Below are positions 52,940 to 62,353 of a DNA stretch of 64,000 nucleotides, piece after piece. The notes under the pieces are model-generated. The model was not told the origin of the DNA. It ran no database searches and saw only the letters and a program-made list of their open reading frames with translations. Position numbers and translations under genes: made by a program. Position 1 is the first letter of the stretch. Each line of letters opens with the position of its first letter. Origin of the DNA: a bacterium (lineage in GTDB: Bacteria > Bdellovibrionota_C > UBA2361 > SZUA-149 > JAEUWB01); assembly GCA_016786595.1 (NCBI GenBank), contig JAEUWB010000003.1, positions 62,001-126,000 on the forward strand. Reading direction: 5' to 3'.

Positions 52940-54163
52940 ATGAGTTCAGAACAATTGTTAACTTGGCTTCGAGGTCGTCAAGCGCCGATTTTAGAAACGC
53001 TTCGGCAACTCGTAGAACAAAACAGCGGCACCGACAACACAAAAGGTGTAACTGCTGTTCAACGTCTAATCAGTGAATTTTGTGAGACTCTTGGCATGCA
53101 GTCACGCATGGTTCGTTCTCCAACAGGAGCGAATCTGGGCCTGATCATTAGCACGCCGGCAGCAACGCGCGTGATCACTAACGGTGGCAAGGTGCCGTTG
53201 ATTCTGGGACATGCCGACACGGTATATGGACCAGACGATCCGTTCCAATACATGAGAATAGATCCGGACGACTCGGACCGAGTAATCGGTCCCGGTGTTG
53301 CAGACATGAAAGGCGGCATTGTCGCTGCGCTTTATGCGCTTAATGCTTTGCATCAGATGGGTAGGTTAGCGGGCATGCCACTAATCTTTGCAGTGCATTC
53401 AGCTGAAGAAAAGCCGTCTCCCGAATCGGACCAATTCTTTGCAGAACTTGCAAAGCTGTGTGCGTTTGGACTTGTGATCGAGCCTTCGCTTGATGGGCAA
53501 TACCAAATCGTCACGGCACGAAAGGGAATGCTCGTCGGTCGTTGCGTAGTCACTGGAAAGGAAGCTCATGCGGGAAATGACCATGCAAGTGGTGCAAACG
53601 CGATCGCTCAAATGGCGCAAGTTATTCCAGTAATTCATAGCCTAACAAACTATGACTCGGGAATTACTGCCAATGTTGGGCGTGTTAGCGGTGGCACTCA
53701 ACTGAATGTCGTCCCATGCTCTGCCGAATTTCAATTTGAGATTCGCGTTGAGACAGCCGCAGCTTTGGATTCAATTGCCAAACGTATCCGCGCTATGAAC
53801 TGTGCGCCTTCATCCGAATCTTTGCAGGTTGGACTTCCTTATGTGCGAATTCCGGGTTGCGGTGTCACGATTGAAATCACACAGCGGGTTGAGCCGCTGG
53901 AAGAAACAGATCCCTCACATGCACTTGCCAAGCAATATGCTGAAGCAGCTGAGCAGTTTGGGATTTCGCGATCAGTTGTGCCCATGGTTGGCGGCTTAAG
54001 TGACGCGAATCAGCTTGCAAAGTATGGAGTTCCTGCGATTGATCGTCTCGGTCCAATCGGGGGCAAGATGCATGTCTCTAAGGGTGAGTGGTTGGATGTG
54101 ACAACACTTGTTCCAACTGCAGCTAACTTGGCGTGGTTTTTACTCAACATGCAGAGTCACTAG
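52940..54163 (+). CDS. M20 family peptidase (glutamate carboxypeptidase-like)
   Basis: 407 aa with GGAGAG before the ATG. Zinc-site motifs: LGHADTVYGPDDPF, GPGVADMKGGIVAALYALNAL, HSAEEKPSPESDQFF and VIEPSLDGQYQIVTARKG; dimerisation domain with GKEAHAGNDHASGANAI; late GGLSDANQLAKYGVPAIDRLGPIGGKMHVSKGEW. This organisation is that of CPG2/M20A carboxypeptidases that release C-terminal glutamate or related groups. Second M20 protein in the window, not closely similar to the first. Confidence 0.92.
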   Translation: MSSEQLLTWLRGRQAPILETLRQLVEQNSGTDNTKGVTAVQRLISEFCETLGMQSRMVRSPTGANLGLIISTPAATRVITNGGKVPLILGHADTVYGPDDPFQYMRIDPDDSDRVIGPGVADMKGGIVAALYALNALHQMGRLAGMPLIFAVHSAEEKPSPESDQFFAELAKLCAFGLVIEPSLDGQYQIVTARKGMLVGRCVVTGKEAHAGNDHASGANAIAQMAQVIPVIHSLTNYDSGITANVGRVSGGTQLNVVPCSAEFQFEIRVETAAALDSIAKRIRAMNCAPSSESLQVGLPYVRIPGCGVTIEITQRVEPLEETDPSHALAKQYAEAAEQFGISRSVVPMVGGLSDANQLAKYGVPAIDRLGPIGGKMHVSKGEWLDVTTLVPTAANLAWFLLNMQSH

Positions 54164-54259
54164 ACGTAAGAGTCTTAGTTTTTGAGATGAGGGGTGAGCG
54201 TTACTGCTTATTCCTTGTCTCTAAACTTTTTTTATTTTTTGGTATGCACCTGTTGTTTT

Positions 54260-54385
54260 TGATTTAGGCTTGCACTTGAACTGATCCTTAATGTCCCGTC
54301 CTGAGTAGAGTCCACACCCTAATTGAATAAGGGGAAGGCAAAGTATAAGGATAAGGGGAAGTATAAGTTCAAGCCTAAGCCTAAA
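54260..54385. repeat. Palindromic mobile-like element, copy B
   Basis: Carries the same 24-bp blocks as copy A (54327-54350 and 54357-54380) but its core 54292-54322 (TGTCCCGTC..GAGTCCACACCC) is inverted relative to copy A, and its left arm is diverged (TTTAGGCTTGCACTTGAAC). Lies between convergent M20 peptidase and pgk. Confidence 0.8.
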
Positions 54386-54415
54386 GCTCTCGGCTTGACC
54401 TCTACTTTACTCCCA

Positions 54416-55612
54416 CTAGCCCAAGGCTACGATTGCAGGCAGCGGTTCGCCGCCTTCGAGCAATTTTAGAAATGCGCCACCGGCTGTGGAAACATAACTC
54501 ATTTTATCGAAAGTATGTGATTGATGTAGGGCTAAATCCGTATCGCCGCCACCGACAACAGTTAGGGCTTTAAGTGGTGCCATGGTTAGCTCGGCCATAG
54601 TGCGGGCGATCGAGAAAGTTCCTTCTGAAAATTCTGGAATTTCGAATGCGCCCATGGGGCCATTCCAGAGAATAGTTTTTGCGTTACTGAGTTCTTTGGC
54701 GAAAAGTTCGCGACTTTTTGGGCCAATATCAAGAATCATCCAGTCTGGGCTGATTTCATTCAGACCGACGACTTTAGTCTCCGTGCCTGCCGCAAAAGCT
54801 TTGCCGATGATGGCATCGACGGGGAGCACTAATTCACAGCCGTGATTCTTAATTTCTTCGCAGTATTTCTTGACGTTTTCAACTTCTGTTGGCTCGATTA
54901 AGCTTTTGCCGACATTAATGCCTGTTGCTGCAAAAAATGTATTGGCCATGGCCCCGCCGACGATAACTTTTTGTGCGCGTTTTGCGGCGTTACGAATTGC
55001 GGCAATTTTTGTGGAGATTTTTGCGCCGCCAAAGACAGCGACAAATGGTTTTTCCGGATTGTCGAATGCCTTGGAAAAATACTCGAGTTCTTTTTTGAGA
55101 TTTAGTCCTGCAGCTTTTTCTGTAAAAAACTTGGCCATGCCGGCAGTGGAGGCGTGTTTACGGTGTGAGGTTGCAAAGGCGTCGTTAACGTAGACATCAG
55201 CGAGAGCGGCTAGAGCTTTGGCGAATTCTTCATCGTTTTTTTCTTCACCGCTATGGAAGCGGGTATTTTCAAGCATCAGGACTTGTCCGGGTTGGAGTTT
55301 TGCGGCGAGTGTTTGGACTTCGGGGCCGATGCAGTCGGGAGCAAGTGGGACGGGTTGGCCGAGGAGTTCGCCCATGCGTTTAGCGGGGGCGCGTAGGCTA
55401 CAGGATTCGACGCGTTTGCCTTTGGGGCTATCGAGGTGTCCGGCGATGATGACTGCTGCGCCTTTTTCGAGTAGTAATTTTATTGTTGGGACTGCGGCTT
55501 TAAGGCGGGTATCGTCTTCGAGTTCAGTGCCTGCGTCGTTTAGGGGGGTGTCGAGGTCTGAGCGTAGGAAAACTTTTTTGCCTTTTAGATTTAATGTATC
55601 TACGAACTTCAT
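54416..55612 (-). CDS. pgk: Phosphoglycerate kinase with altered substrate-binding motifs
   Basis: 398 aa with AGGAG before the ATG, full family length. Retained: ENTRFHSGEEKND, NDAFATSHRKHAS, FGGAKISTKI, WNGPMGAFE, VVGGGDTDLAL and STAGGAFLKLLEG. Altered: the usual RVDFNVP is RSDLDTP (residues 17-23) and the usual SHLGRPKG is GHLDSPKG (about 58-65), so one Asn and one Arg that contact 3-phosphoglycerate are replaced. Converts 1,3-bisphosphoglycerate and ADP to 3-phosphoglycerate and ATP in glycolysis. Probably still active since ATP and hinge motifs are intact, but kinetics may differ. Confidence 0.93.
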   Translation of the reverse strand: MKFVDTLNLKGKKVFLRSDLDTPLNDAGTELEDDTRLKAAVPTIKLLLEKGAAVIIAGHLDSPKGKRVESCSLRAPAKRMGELLGQPVPLAPDCIGPEVQTLAAKLQPGQVLMLENTRFHSGEEKNDEEFAKALAALADVYVNDAFATSHRKHASTAGMAKFFTEKAAGLNLKKELEYFSKAFDNPEKPFVAVFGGAKISTKIAAIRNAAKRAQKVIVGGAMANTFFAATGINVGKSLIEPTEVENVKKYCEEIKNHGCELVLPVDAIIGKAFAAGTETKVVGLNEISPDWMILDIGPKSRELFAKELSNAKTILWNGPMGAFEIPEFSEGTFSIARTMAELTMAPLKALTVVGGGDTDLALHQSHTFDKMSYVSTAGGAFLKLLEGGEPLPAIVALG

Positions 55613-55743
55613 TTTTAACTCCTAAAAAATGATGAATCTGGTTGACTTATTAGCTGTCGTGCGACAGATTGCCACGTCGCTGCGCTCCTCGCAATGACGG
55701 CTAAAAATGCAAAGTATTTGATTAGAGCGGGATAGCGGGCAAC

Positions 55744-56021
55744 CAACTATTCGTTTTCTTTTTGCTTACTTTTTTAAGTTAAGAGCAAGGGTTATTGCGA
55801 GTGAGGGCCGCCAGATTTACTAATGAAGTTATCAATATAGCAAATGGAGTTGGAATTGAAGGAGAGGCAACTATTCGTTTTCTTTTTGCTTACTTTTTAA
55901 GTTGAGAGCAAGGGTTATTGCGAGTGAGGGTCGCCAGATTTACTAATGAAGTTATCAATATAACAAATGGAGTTGGGATTGAAGAAGAGGCAGCTATTCG
56001 TTTTCTTTTTGCTTACTTTTT
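55744..56021 (+). repeat. Tandem 124/123-bp repeat (about 2.2 copies)
   Basis: Units start at 55744, 55868 and 55991 (partial) with CAACTATTCGTTTTCTTTTT or close variants; units 1 and 2 differ at only a few bases, including GAGGGCCGCC against GAGGGTCGCC. Each contains TTTCTTTTTGCTTACTTTTT (55755, 55879, 56002). No open frame runs through it. The region 55613-55743 before it contains a CAATCTG-type repeat near 55660. Confidence 0.9.
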
Positions 56022-56045
56022 CTTTTCCGCAAAAGAAAAAGTAAG
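56012..56045 (+). promoter_or_regulatory. Perfect 15-bp hairpin ending at the ABC-F start codon
   Basis: CTTACTTTTTCTTTT (56012-56026), loop CCGC, AAAAGAAAAAGTAAG (56031-56045). The last base is the G of the GTG start at 56045; no ordinary ribosome-binding site is visible, so initiation of the next gene may depend on this structure. Confidence 0.8.
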
Positions 56046-57856
56046 TGATACAGATTAATGGATTGACGAAGCGGTATGCGGATCAGTTGTTATTTGACGA
56101 CGCGTCATTTGTGTTGGGAGCGCGGGAGCGGGTGGGGTTGGTTGGGAGGAATGGTTCGGGAAAGTCGACTTTGTTGAAGATGATTTTGGATGAGGAGCAT
56201 GCGGATAGTGGGTCGATTACGTTTCCGCGTGGTTATCGGATTGGGCATTTATCGCAGCATTTAAAGTTTTCGCAGCCGACGATTTTGGAGGAAGCCTGTT
56301 TAGGTTTGCCGAAGGATGAGCGGGACCAGACGTATCGGGGGGAGATTATTTTAAGTGGTCTTGGTTTTTCGCAAGCGGACATGCAGCGAGCGCCGAGTGA
56401 ATTTTCGGGTGGATTTCAGATTCGCATTAACTTAGCTCGGTTATTATTGTCAGAGCCGAATTTATTATTATTAGATGAGCCGACGAACTATTTAGATATT
56501 GTTTCGGCGCGGTGGTTAGAGGAGACGTTGCGGGAGTGGCCGGGTGAGTTGATTGTGATTACGCACGACCGGGCGTTTATGGATGCGGTGACGACGCATA
56601 CGATGTTGATTTATCGGGGGACATTTCGCAAGATTCCGGGCAACACGCAGAAGCTTTACGATGCAATTGCCTTGGACGAGGAAGTTTATGAGAAGACGAG
56701 GCTGAATGAGGACAAGAAGCGCAAGGAGTTGGAGCGCTTTATTGATCGTTTTCGGGCGCAAGCGAGTAAGGCCTCGGTGGTGCAGTCGCGGGTTAAGGCT
56801 TTGGCGCGGATGGAGGTTAAGGAGGAGCTAGTTGAGGAGGACAGCTTAGAGTTTTCTTTTTCATCTAAGCCATTTCATGGCAAGACGGTGATAGAGGTGC
56901 AGGATCTTACTTTTGGTTATCAAGCGGATGTGCCCTTGATTCGCGAGTTAGCTTTTCACGTAGGTAAGAGTGACAGGATTGGGATTATTGGGAAGAATGG
57001 GCGCGGCAAGTCGACGCTTTTAAAGTTATTGGCTCAAGAAATGAAGCCGCAAGTGGGCACAGTTAATACCAGCCCGAGTACGAGTGTTGCGTATTTTGGT
57101 CAGACTAATATTGATCGATTGCACCCGAAGATGACGATTGAGGAAGAGATAACGAGTGCGCATCCTGGTTGGGGGCGCACGCAGATACGTGGCATTTGTG
57201 GGACGATGATGTTTTCTGGAGACATGGCTTTAAAGAAGGTCGAGGTGCTTTCGGGTGGGGAGCGTAGCCGTGTTTTGTTGGGCAAGATTATTGCGACACC
57301 TTCGAATCTTTTGTTGTTGGATGAGCCGACGAACCATTTAGATTTGCAATCGGTTGAAGCGCTGAAGGATGCACTGCATGATTATGCGGGGGCGGTGATT
57401 TTAGTTACGCACAACGAGATGTTGTTACGTGAGCTTTGTACGCGCCTGATTGTTTTTCAGGGGGAGAAGCCGTTTTTGATTGAAGGTGGTTACGACTATT
57501 TTCTTGATAAATATGGCTGGGAGGATGAGGCGCCGTTTCAGGTTCAAAAGCCAAGTGCGATGATTGAGGCAAAAGTTGAGCCTAAGACGCAGGTGGTGCA
57601 GGATCATCAGACTACGCGTGTGAGTAAGAGTGCTGAAGCGAGGCGACGTAAGCTTGAAAAAGAGATTGCGGATGGAGAGGCGGCGATTATTGCTTTAGAA
57701 GGGGAGCAGGTAGCGGTGCAGAAAGAGCTTGAGGCTTTGGCGCTGGAGTCAAGCCCGGCAAGAATTCAGGAATTATCTTTACGTTTGCATGAAATTTCTC
57801 AAGCGATTGAAAAGGCGTTTGAAGATTTGGCGTGGAAGCAGAAAGAGTTGAGCTAA
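56045..57856 (+). CDS. ABC-F family ATPase (YheS/Uup-type)
   Basis: 603 aa from GTG 56045. Two ABC modules: GRNGSGKS at 34-41, FSGGFQIRI, LLLLDEPTNYLD; and GKNGRGKST, LSGGERSRVLL, LLLLDEPTNHLD. A long charged linker (EKTRLNEDKKRKELERFIDRFRAQ...) and a C-terminal coiled coil (ARRRKLEKEIADGEAAIIALEGEQVAVQKELE). Second ABC-F protein in the window; likely ribosome-associated translation factor. Codons are strongly biased to G at third and first positions (for example GGG, GCG), different from uup. Confidence 0.92.
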   Translation: MIQINGLTKRYADQLLFDDASFVLGARERVGLVGRNGSGKSTLLKMILDEEHADSGSITFPRGYRIGHLSQHLKFSQPTILEEACLGLPKDERDQTYRGEIILSGLGFSQADMQRAPSEFSGGFQIRINLARLLLSEPNLLLLDEPTNYLDIVSARWLEETLREWPGELIVITHDRAFMDAVTTHTMLIYRGTFRKIPGNTQKLYDAIALDEEVYEKTRLNEDKKRKELERFIDRFRAQASKASVVQSRVKALARMEVKEELVEEDSLEFSFSSKPFHGKTVIEVQDLTFGYQADVPLIRELAFHVGKSDRIGIIGKNGRGKSTLLKLLAQEMKPQVGTVNTSPSTSVAYFGQTNIDRLHPKMTIEEEITSAHPGWGRTQIRGICGTMMFSGDMALKKVEVLSGGERSRVLLGKIIATPSNLLLLDEPTNHLDLQSVEALKDALHDYAGAVILVTHNEMLLRELCTRLIVFQGEKPFLIEGGYDYFLDKYGWEDEAPFQVQKPSAMIEAKVEPKTQVVQDHQTTRVSKSAEARRRKLEKEIADGEAAIIALEGEQVAVQKELEALALESSPARIQELSLRLHEISQAIEKAFEDLAWKQKELS

Positions 57857-57914
57857 TTAGACAACTCAGGGCATTATTGCTATAAACCGCTAGGTTAATG
57901 CTGGAATAATTTTT

Positions 57915-58775
57915 ATGTGTGCATGGTTTTCACGAATTCGCGCTCCTAAGCCGACGACGACGGAGGAGTCCGATCGTCTACAGGTGCCAACTGGATTATG
58001 GACGAAGTGTAATGGTTGTTCTGAGATTATTTACACACGAGAGATTGAGCGTAATGAGAACGTTTGTCCGAAGTGTGAGCATCATTTTCGTTTAAATACC
58101 GACAGCCGCATTCGACTTTTGCTGGATCGCCAATCTTTTGAAGAGATGGATCAGGATTTAAAATCAGTTGATCCTTTAGCATTTAAAGACACGATTAAGT
58201 ATCGCGACCGGATTCGTCAGAGTGAGAAGAAGACCGGAAAGAATGAGGCGGTGCGCACTGGTTTTGGTCGGGTTAATGGACGACCGATTGGGATTGGGAT
58301 TTTTGAATTTGCCTATATGGGTGGAAGCATGGGGCCGGTTGTGGGCGAGAAGCTTACGCGCATGATTGAGAAGTCGATTGAGCAGTTTCGGCCGGTAGTT
58401 ATACTTTCTTCTTCTGGGGGTGCGCGGATGCAGGAGGGAATTTATTCCTTGATGCAGATGGCGAAAATTTCTGCTGCACTGCATAAACTGGGTGAAAAGG
58501 GTTTGCCTTATATTTCGATCTTAACAGATCCCACGACTGGCGGTGTGGCCGCGTCGTTTGCGATGCAGGGCGATATTATTATTGCAGAACCTGGAGCCTT
58601 GATTGGCTTTGCTGGCCCGCGGGTAATTGAGCAAACAATTAAGCGTAAACTTCCTGAGGGATTTCAACGCTCAGAATTTCTATTAACTCATGGCATGGTT
58701 GACCTGGTTATTCACCGTAAGGACTTGCGTCAGCAGCTAGCAAATCTCTTGGAAATGCTTTGCTGGCAGCACTGA
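57915..58775 (+). CDS. accD: AccD, acetyl-CoA carboxylase carboxyltransferase beta subunit
   Basis: 286 aa. Zinc ribbon C32-x2-C35...C51-x2-C54 (KCNGCSEIIYTREIERNENVCPKCEHHF). Crotonase-like core with MGGSMGPVVGEKLTRMIE, SSSGGARMQEG, TDPTTGGVAASFA, GALIGFAGPRVIEQTIKRKLPEGFQRSEFLLTHGMVD. Transfers carboxyl from carboxybiotin to acetyl-CoA with AccA, starting fatty acid synthesis. Next to lptD, so envelope lipid genes are grouped. Confidence 0.98.
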   Translation: MCAWFSRIRAPKPTTTEESDRLQVPTGLWTKCNGCSEIIYTREIERNENVCPKCEHHFRLNTDSRIRLLLDRQSFEEMDQDLKSVDPLAFKDTIKYRDRIRQSEKKTGKNEAVRTGFGRVNGRPIGIGIFEFAYMGGSMGPVVGEKLTRMIEKSIEQFRPVVILSSSGGARMQEGIYSLMQMAKISAALHKLGEKGLPYISILTDPTTGGVAASFAMQGDIIIAEPGALIGFAGPRVIEQTIKRKLPEGFQRSEFLLTHGMVDLVIHRKDLRQQLANLLEMLCWQH

Positions 58776-58854
58776 TTTTGCCCTTTGCAACTTCATCTAA
58801 ATTTAAATAGTCTCCATTATTATTATTAATCGTCTCAGAATTTGAGGGTCGGGC

Positions 58855-61365
58855 ATGAAGCGTGCGCTCACTGTTTTTGTTTTTTTGATTTTTAGCAGTT
58901 CTCTTGCACATGCACAGGTTGAGCCTCCAGATAAGAAATTCCTTTTCCGCGAGGAACGCTTACGTTCAAAAGTTAGAAAAGCGCGGCAAAAGAAAATTGC
59001 AGACGCACGCAGTGAATTGCAAAAATTTGACCCTGAGCGTGTGAACATTGACCTTGACTCTTCAAAGCTTAAGTTTGATTCAACTAAAAATGTAGTCTCT
59101 ACGGATAAGGGTATTACGGTTGTCAATGGTCCGGCGGTGCTTGAAGCGAAGAAGGCGGAAGTTAATTTAGAGAACTATAATGCGAAGCTAAGTGATGATG
59201 TCTGGCTGAGTGAGCCGGGTGGGGATGTTATTGCTAGCAGTGCTGATTTGAATTTGAAAACTAGGGTGGGGAAACTCTTTGAGCCGGACATGTATTTTGC
59301 TGACGGTGATTATCGCATTCAAGCTAGAGAAATTGAGAAGTATGCAGGCGATGAATTTACTTTTCAAGATGGAGTGCTGACTACTTGCGAGTGTGACGAA
59401 GATTGTTCATTTCCGTGGAGCTTAAAGTCGACCAGTGGTCGTGTGGAGAAGGAAGGTTACGCGCGACTGAAGAATGCGACGCTACGAATTCACGATTATC
59501 CAGTTTTTTACTTACCTTACATGATTTTTCCAGCGAAAACTAAGCGTGCAACAGGCCTTTTGCCGGGTACATATGGCAACAGTAAGCGCCACGGCTTTCA
59601 ACTTAAAGCACCATTTTTCTGGGTTTGGAATGAGACTTCAGATGCTACGATTACGCCATTTGTTGAAACCAATACTCGGGTGGGGAGCGAGCTTGAGGTT
59701 CGCAAGATTTTTTCTCGGCGACATACGCTAATTGCTGGCGGATTATATTCGAATGAAGAGTGGCGTAATGGTGAGGCGCAGGGCACTGAGTTCGATCAAC
59801 TAAACTTAGATGATGAGCATCTTGATGTGCATCGCTTTAGTGGATTTTGGAAACAGACCTGGAGTGGTGATCTGGCGCAGCTTCCAGTGCAAATTTTAAT
59901 TGATGGAAGGCATGCGAGTGATGATTTAATACCGCGCGAACTGGATCAGTCAGAGACTGTACAACGTGTGGCGCGCCGTAATGATCGCTATGTAAACTCT
60001 ACTGCTGTAATGCGCACCTTCCTCTTTGATGCGTATTCAACGGAGCTCTCGAGCGAATATAGTCAAGCCTTAATTACCAATGATGATGTAGTGCTGCAGC
60101 GCTTGCCGGCTTTAGATTTAGTTGGCTATCATCGATTTCGACCCTTTGGTGACAATCCATTCGGGGCGCGTTTAATTTACACCAATGCTCTACAAGCGGT
60201 TGAATTTGCACGTGACCGGGGCTTTGATGGCATGCGTTTAATGGCCAATCAGAAGTTAAAAGTTCCTTTTCATATTGGTAATTTCCTAGAAGGCGACCAA
60301 TCAGCGGGGCTGGTTTTAGCGAGTTATGACTTGGCTGATCGTAATGCGCTCTCGAAGACAAACCCCGAGGCAGAGTTAAAGGATAAAACTGACCGCGTTG
60401 TGCCGCTTTTTGATACGAATCTATCGACCACTGTTGAGCGCGTGTATGAACTTGAACCAGAGAGTTATTTTAAAACTTTATTTGAACTGGGTACTCGGGG
60501 ACGTGCGCAGGAAGTAAAGAAAGTTAAACACACACTTCAGCCAGTGCTGCGTTATCGCTATGTGCCTTTTGTTGATCAGTCAGAGAATCCACGTTTTGAT
60601 TCTGCTGATTTTCTTCCACGTAAAAACCTGATTACCTATGGATTGGTTCAACGACTTTATGGGCGCTATGAAGACCGTGACGAGTATCGTTATGGTGTAG
60701 AGGAAACAACTCCTGAAATTAAAGACTTAACTCCGCTGCGCGATCTCGGTCCGCTTTCTGATCCTTTTGGGCTAGATGCTCCGGTAACGCAGTTGCCGAA
60801 TTCGGGAGTTTTTGGTCGACCACAGGTGCGTGAATTGATGAATTTTGCATTGCTCCAGAGCTACGATCTTGACGAAGCGCAAAATGATCGTCTTGAAAAC
60901 GTAGATGCATTGAGCGATGTGAATGCGACACTTGGCTTTTATCCAAACGAGTACGTGCGTGTTAAGTTAGGGTCGAACTTTGATACAAATCAAAGTAATT
61001 TTAGTTCTTATTTTGCGCAGTGGCAGTTACTTTCTAAGCGTGGAGATGAGTTGCGTAATCGCTTGACGATGGTTGATGGTCAATACCGTCAGCTCGAGTC
61101 AGGTTTGGAACTTGGTGTAACAGATCGCGTGCGGCTTGGATATTATGGCCGCTATGATGATCTACAAAATAAGAGTATTGAAGATAAACTGGGGGTCCGT
61201 TTTTTAAGTTCGTGTGATTGTTGGTTTATCGATGTTGATTTAACGAAGCGTTCAAATCCGGATGAAACGCGCTTTTCGTTGACATTTACTTTAATGGGGA
61301 TTGGAGAGTTTGGTAGTTCCTTCCTTTCTAAAGATGCGTTTGGCCGCAATAACAACAACACATAA
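58855..61365 (+). CDS. lptD: LptD, LPS-assembly outer-membrane protein
   Basis: 836 aa. Signal peptide MKRALTVFVFLIFSSSLAHAQ. N-terminal OstA/LptA-like jellyroll (about 60-200: TDKGITVVNGPAVLEAKKAEVNLENYNAKLSDDVWLSEPGGDVIASSADLNLKT...). Then a long barrel domain with HDYPVFYLPYMIFPAKTKRATGLLPGTYGNSKRHGFQLKAPFFWV, the region most conserved in LptD. Cysteines come in clusters near residues 178-184 (CECDEDC) and 786-790 (SCDCW), positions suited to the interdomain disulfides of LptD. It inserts LPS into the outer leaflet. Confidence 0.94.
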   Translation: MKRALTVFVFLIFSSSLAHAQVEPPDKKFLFREERLRSKVRKARQKKIADARSELQKFDPERVNIDLDSSKLKFDSTKNVVSTDKGITVVNGPAVLEAKKAEVNLENYNAKLSDDVWLSEPGGDVIASSADLNLKTRVGKLFEPDMYFADGDYRIQAREIEKYAGDEFTFQDGVLTTCECDEDCSFPWSLKSTSGRVEKEGYARLKNATLRIHDYPVFYLPYMIFPAKTKRATGLLPGTYGNSKRHGFQLKAPFFWVWNETSDATITPFVETNTRVGSELEVRKIFSRRHTLIAGGLYSNEEWRNGEAQGTEFDQLNLDDEHLDVHRFSGFWKQTWSGDLAQLPVQILIDGRHASDDLIPRELDQSETVQRVARRNDRYVNSTAVMRTFLFDAYSTELSSEYSQALITNDDVVLQRLPALDLVGYHRFRPFGDNPFGARLIYTNALQAVEFARDRGFDGMRLMANQKLKVPFHIGNFLEGDQSAGLVLASYDLADRNALSKTNPEAELKDKTDRVVPLFDTNLSTTVERVYELEPESYFKTLFELGTRGRAQEVKKVKHTLQPVLRYRYVPFVDQSENPRFDSADFLPRKNLITYGLVQRLYGRYEDRDEYRYGVEETTPEIKDLTPLRDLGPLSDPFGLDAPVTQLPNSGVFGRPQVRELMNFALLQSYDLDEAQNDRLENVDALSDVNATLGFYPNEYVRVKLGSNFDTNQSNFSSYFAQWQLLSKRGDELRNRLTMVDGQYRQLESGLELGVTDRVRLGYYGRYDDLQNKSIEDKLGVRFLSSCDCWFIDVDLTKRSNPDETRFSLTFTLMGIGEFGSSFLSKDAFGRNNNNT

Positions 61366-61385
61366 TTTTCAGGAGTTGGACAAAG

Positions 61386-62114
61386 ATGAAAGGTGTTATT
61401 CTAGCTGGTGGTTTAGGAACAAGGCTCAAGCCCTGTACACTTGTTACTAACAAGCACTTGTTGCCTGTTTATGACCGGCCGATGATTTTTTACCCAATTC
61501 AAGCACTGATTAATGCTGGGATTGAGGATATTTTAATTGTAACAGGTGGGCAGTTTGCCGGTGATTTTTTAAAGTTGCTTGGTAACGGTCGTTCTTTTGG
61601 ACTCAAGGGTTTTAATTATACTTATCAGGAGGGTGAAGGCGGCATTGCTGAAGCGCTTTCACTTGCAGAGCATTTTGCGGCCGGCGAGAAGATTTGTGTA
61701 ATTCTCGGTGATAATATTATTGAAAAGAACGTTAAGGCTGCCGCGGATGCTTTCCGTAAGCAAGGTAAGGGCGGAAAAATTTTACTAAAAGAAGTTCCAG
61801 ACCCGGAGCGTTTTGGAGTGGCTGAAGTTGAAAATGGCAAAGTTCTACGAATTATTGAGAAGCCCAAAAATCCTAAGAGTAATTTGGCTGTAACTGGAAT
61901 ATATTTCTACGATGAGAATGTATTTTCCTTAGTTAAGCAATGTAAGCCTTCTGCCCGGGGCGAACTAGAGATTACGGACGTAAACAACATGTATCTCGAG
62001 CAGGGAACTTTAACCTACGATCAATTAGATGGTTGGTGGTCCGATGCTGGGACGTTTGAGTCATTGCTTAGGGCATCTACCTTAGTTTCTCAAAGTGGTG
62101 CAAATCAGATTTAG
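61386..62114 (+). CDS. rmlA: Glucose-1-phosphate thymidylyltransferase (short RmlA-like)
   Basis: 242 aa with AGGAG before the ATG. Nucleotidyltransferase motif KGVILAGGLGTRLKP...TNKHLLPVYDRPMIFYP, GEGGIAEALSLAE, VILGDNI, PERFGVAEVENGKVLRIIEKP, TGIYFYDENVF, RGELEITDVN, GWWSDAGTFESLLRAS. Shorter than standard RmlA (about 290 aa), matching short archaeal/bacterial variants that lack the C-terminal part. With rmlB nearby it starts dTDP-sugar (rhamnose-type) synthesis for LPS or exopolysaccharide. Other nucleotide specificity is possible. Confidence 0.88.
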   Translation: MKGVILAGGLGTRLKPCTLVTNKHLLPVYDRPMIFYPIQALINAGIEDILIVTGGQFAGDFLKLLGNGRSFGLKGFNYTYQEGEGGIAEALSLAEHFAAGEKICVILGDNIIEKNVKAAADAFRKQGKGGKILLKEVPDPERFGVAEVENGKVLRIIEKPKNPKSNLAVTGIYFYDENVFSLVKQCKPSARGELEITDVNNMYLEQGTLTYDQLDGWWSDAGTFESLLRASTLVSQSGANQI

Positions 62115-62137
62115 ACAGTGATTTTCTTTTAGATTTA

Positions 62138-62146
62138 TGCTATAAT
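62138..62146 (+). promoter_or_regulatory. Extended -10 promoter just before the 66-aa gene
   Basis: TGCTATAAT, a perfect extended -10, ends seven bases before ATG 62153. The mRNA would begin at or next to the start codon (leaderless). No good -35 at 17 bp, which an extended -10 does not require. Confidence 0.6.
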
Positions 62147-62152
62147 TTAGGA

Positions 62153-62353
62153 ATGATTGGGCCGAAAATAGCGAAAAAATTTTCTAGTTTTGAACAAGCT
62201 GAAGATGCAGATTATGAGGCGTATCGTAAACTAACGGCAATTGAGCGCTTGCAAATGGCACTCAAGTTATATTGGATGTGGCGTGATGCAAAAGACCCAG
62301 CTTCCCACCGATTGGAAAGAGTTTATCGAGTTACTAAACTCGAACAATGTTGA
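62153..62353 (+). CDS. Small partner protein of a nucleotidyltransferase pair
   Basis: 66 aa, MIGPKIAKKFSSFEQAEDAD... with ERLQMALKLYWMWRDAKDPA, resembling short helical proteins found directly upstream of stand-alone nucleotidyltransferases (from memory). It overlaps the following gene by 68 bp. Role not known; antitoxin- or adaptor-like function is only a hypothesis. Confidence 0.55.
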   Translation: MIGPKIAKKFSSFEQAEDADYEAYRKLTAIERLQMALKLYWMWRDAKDPASHRLERVYRVTKLEQC

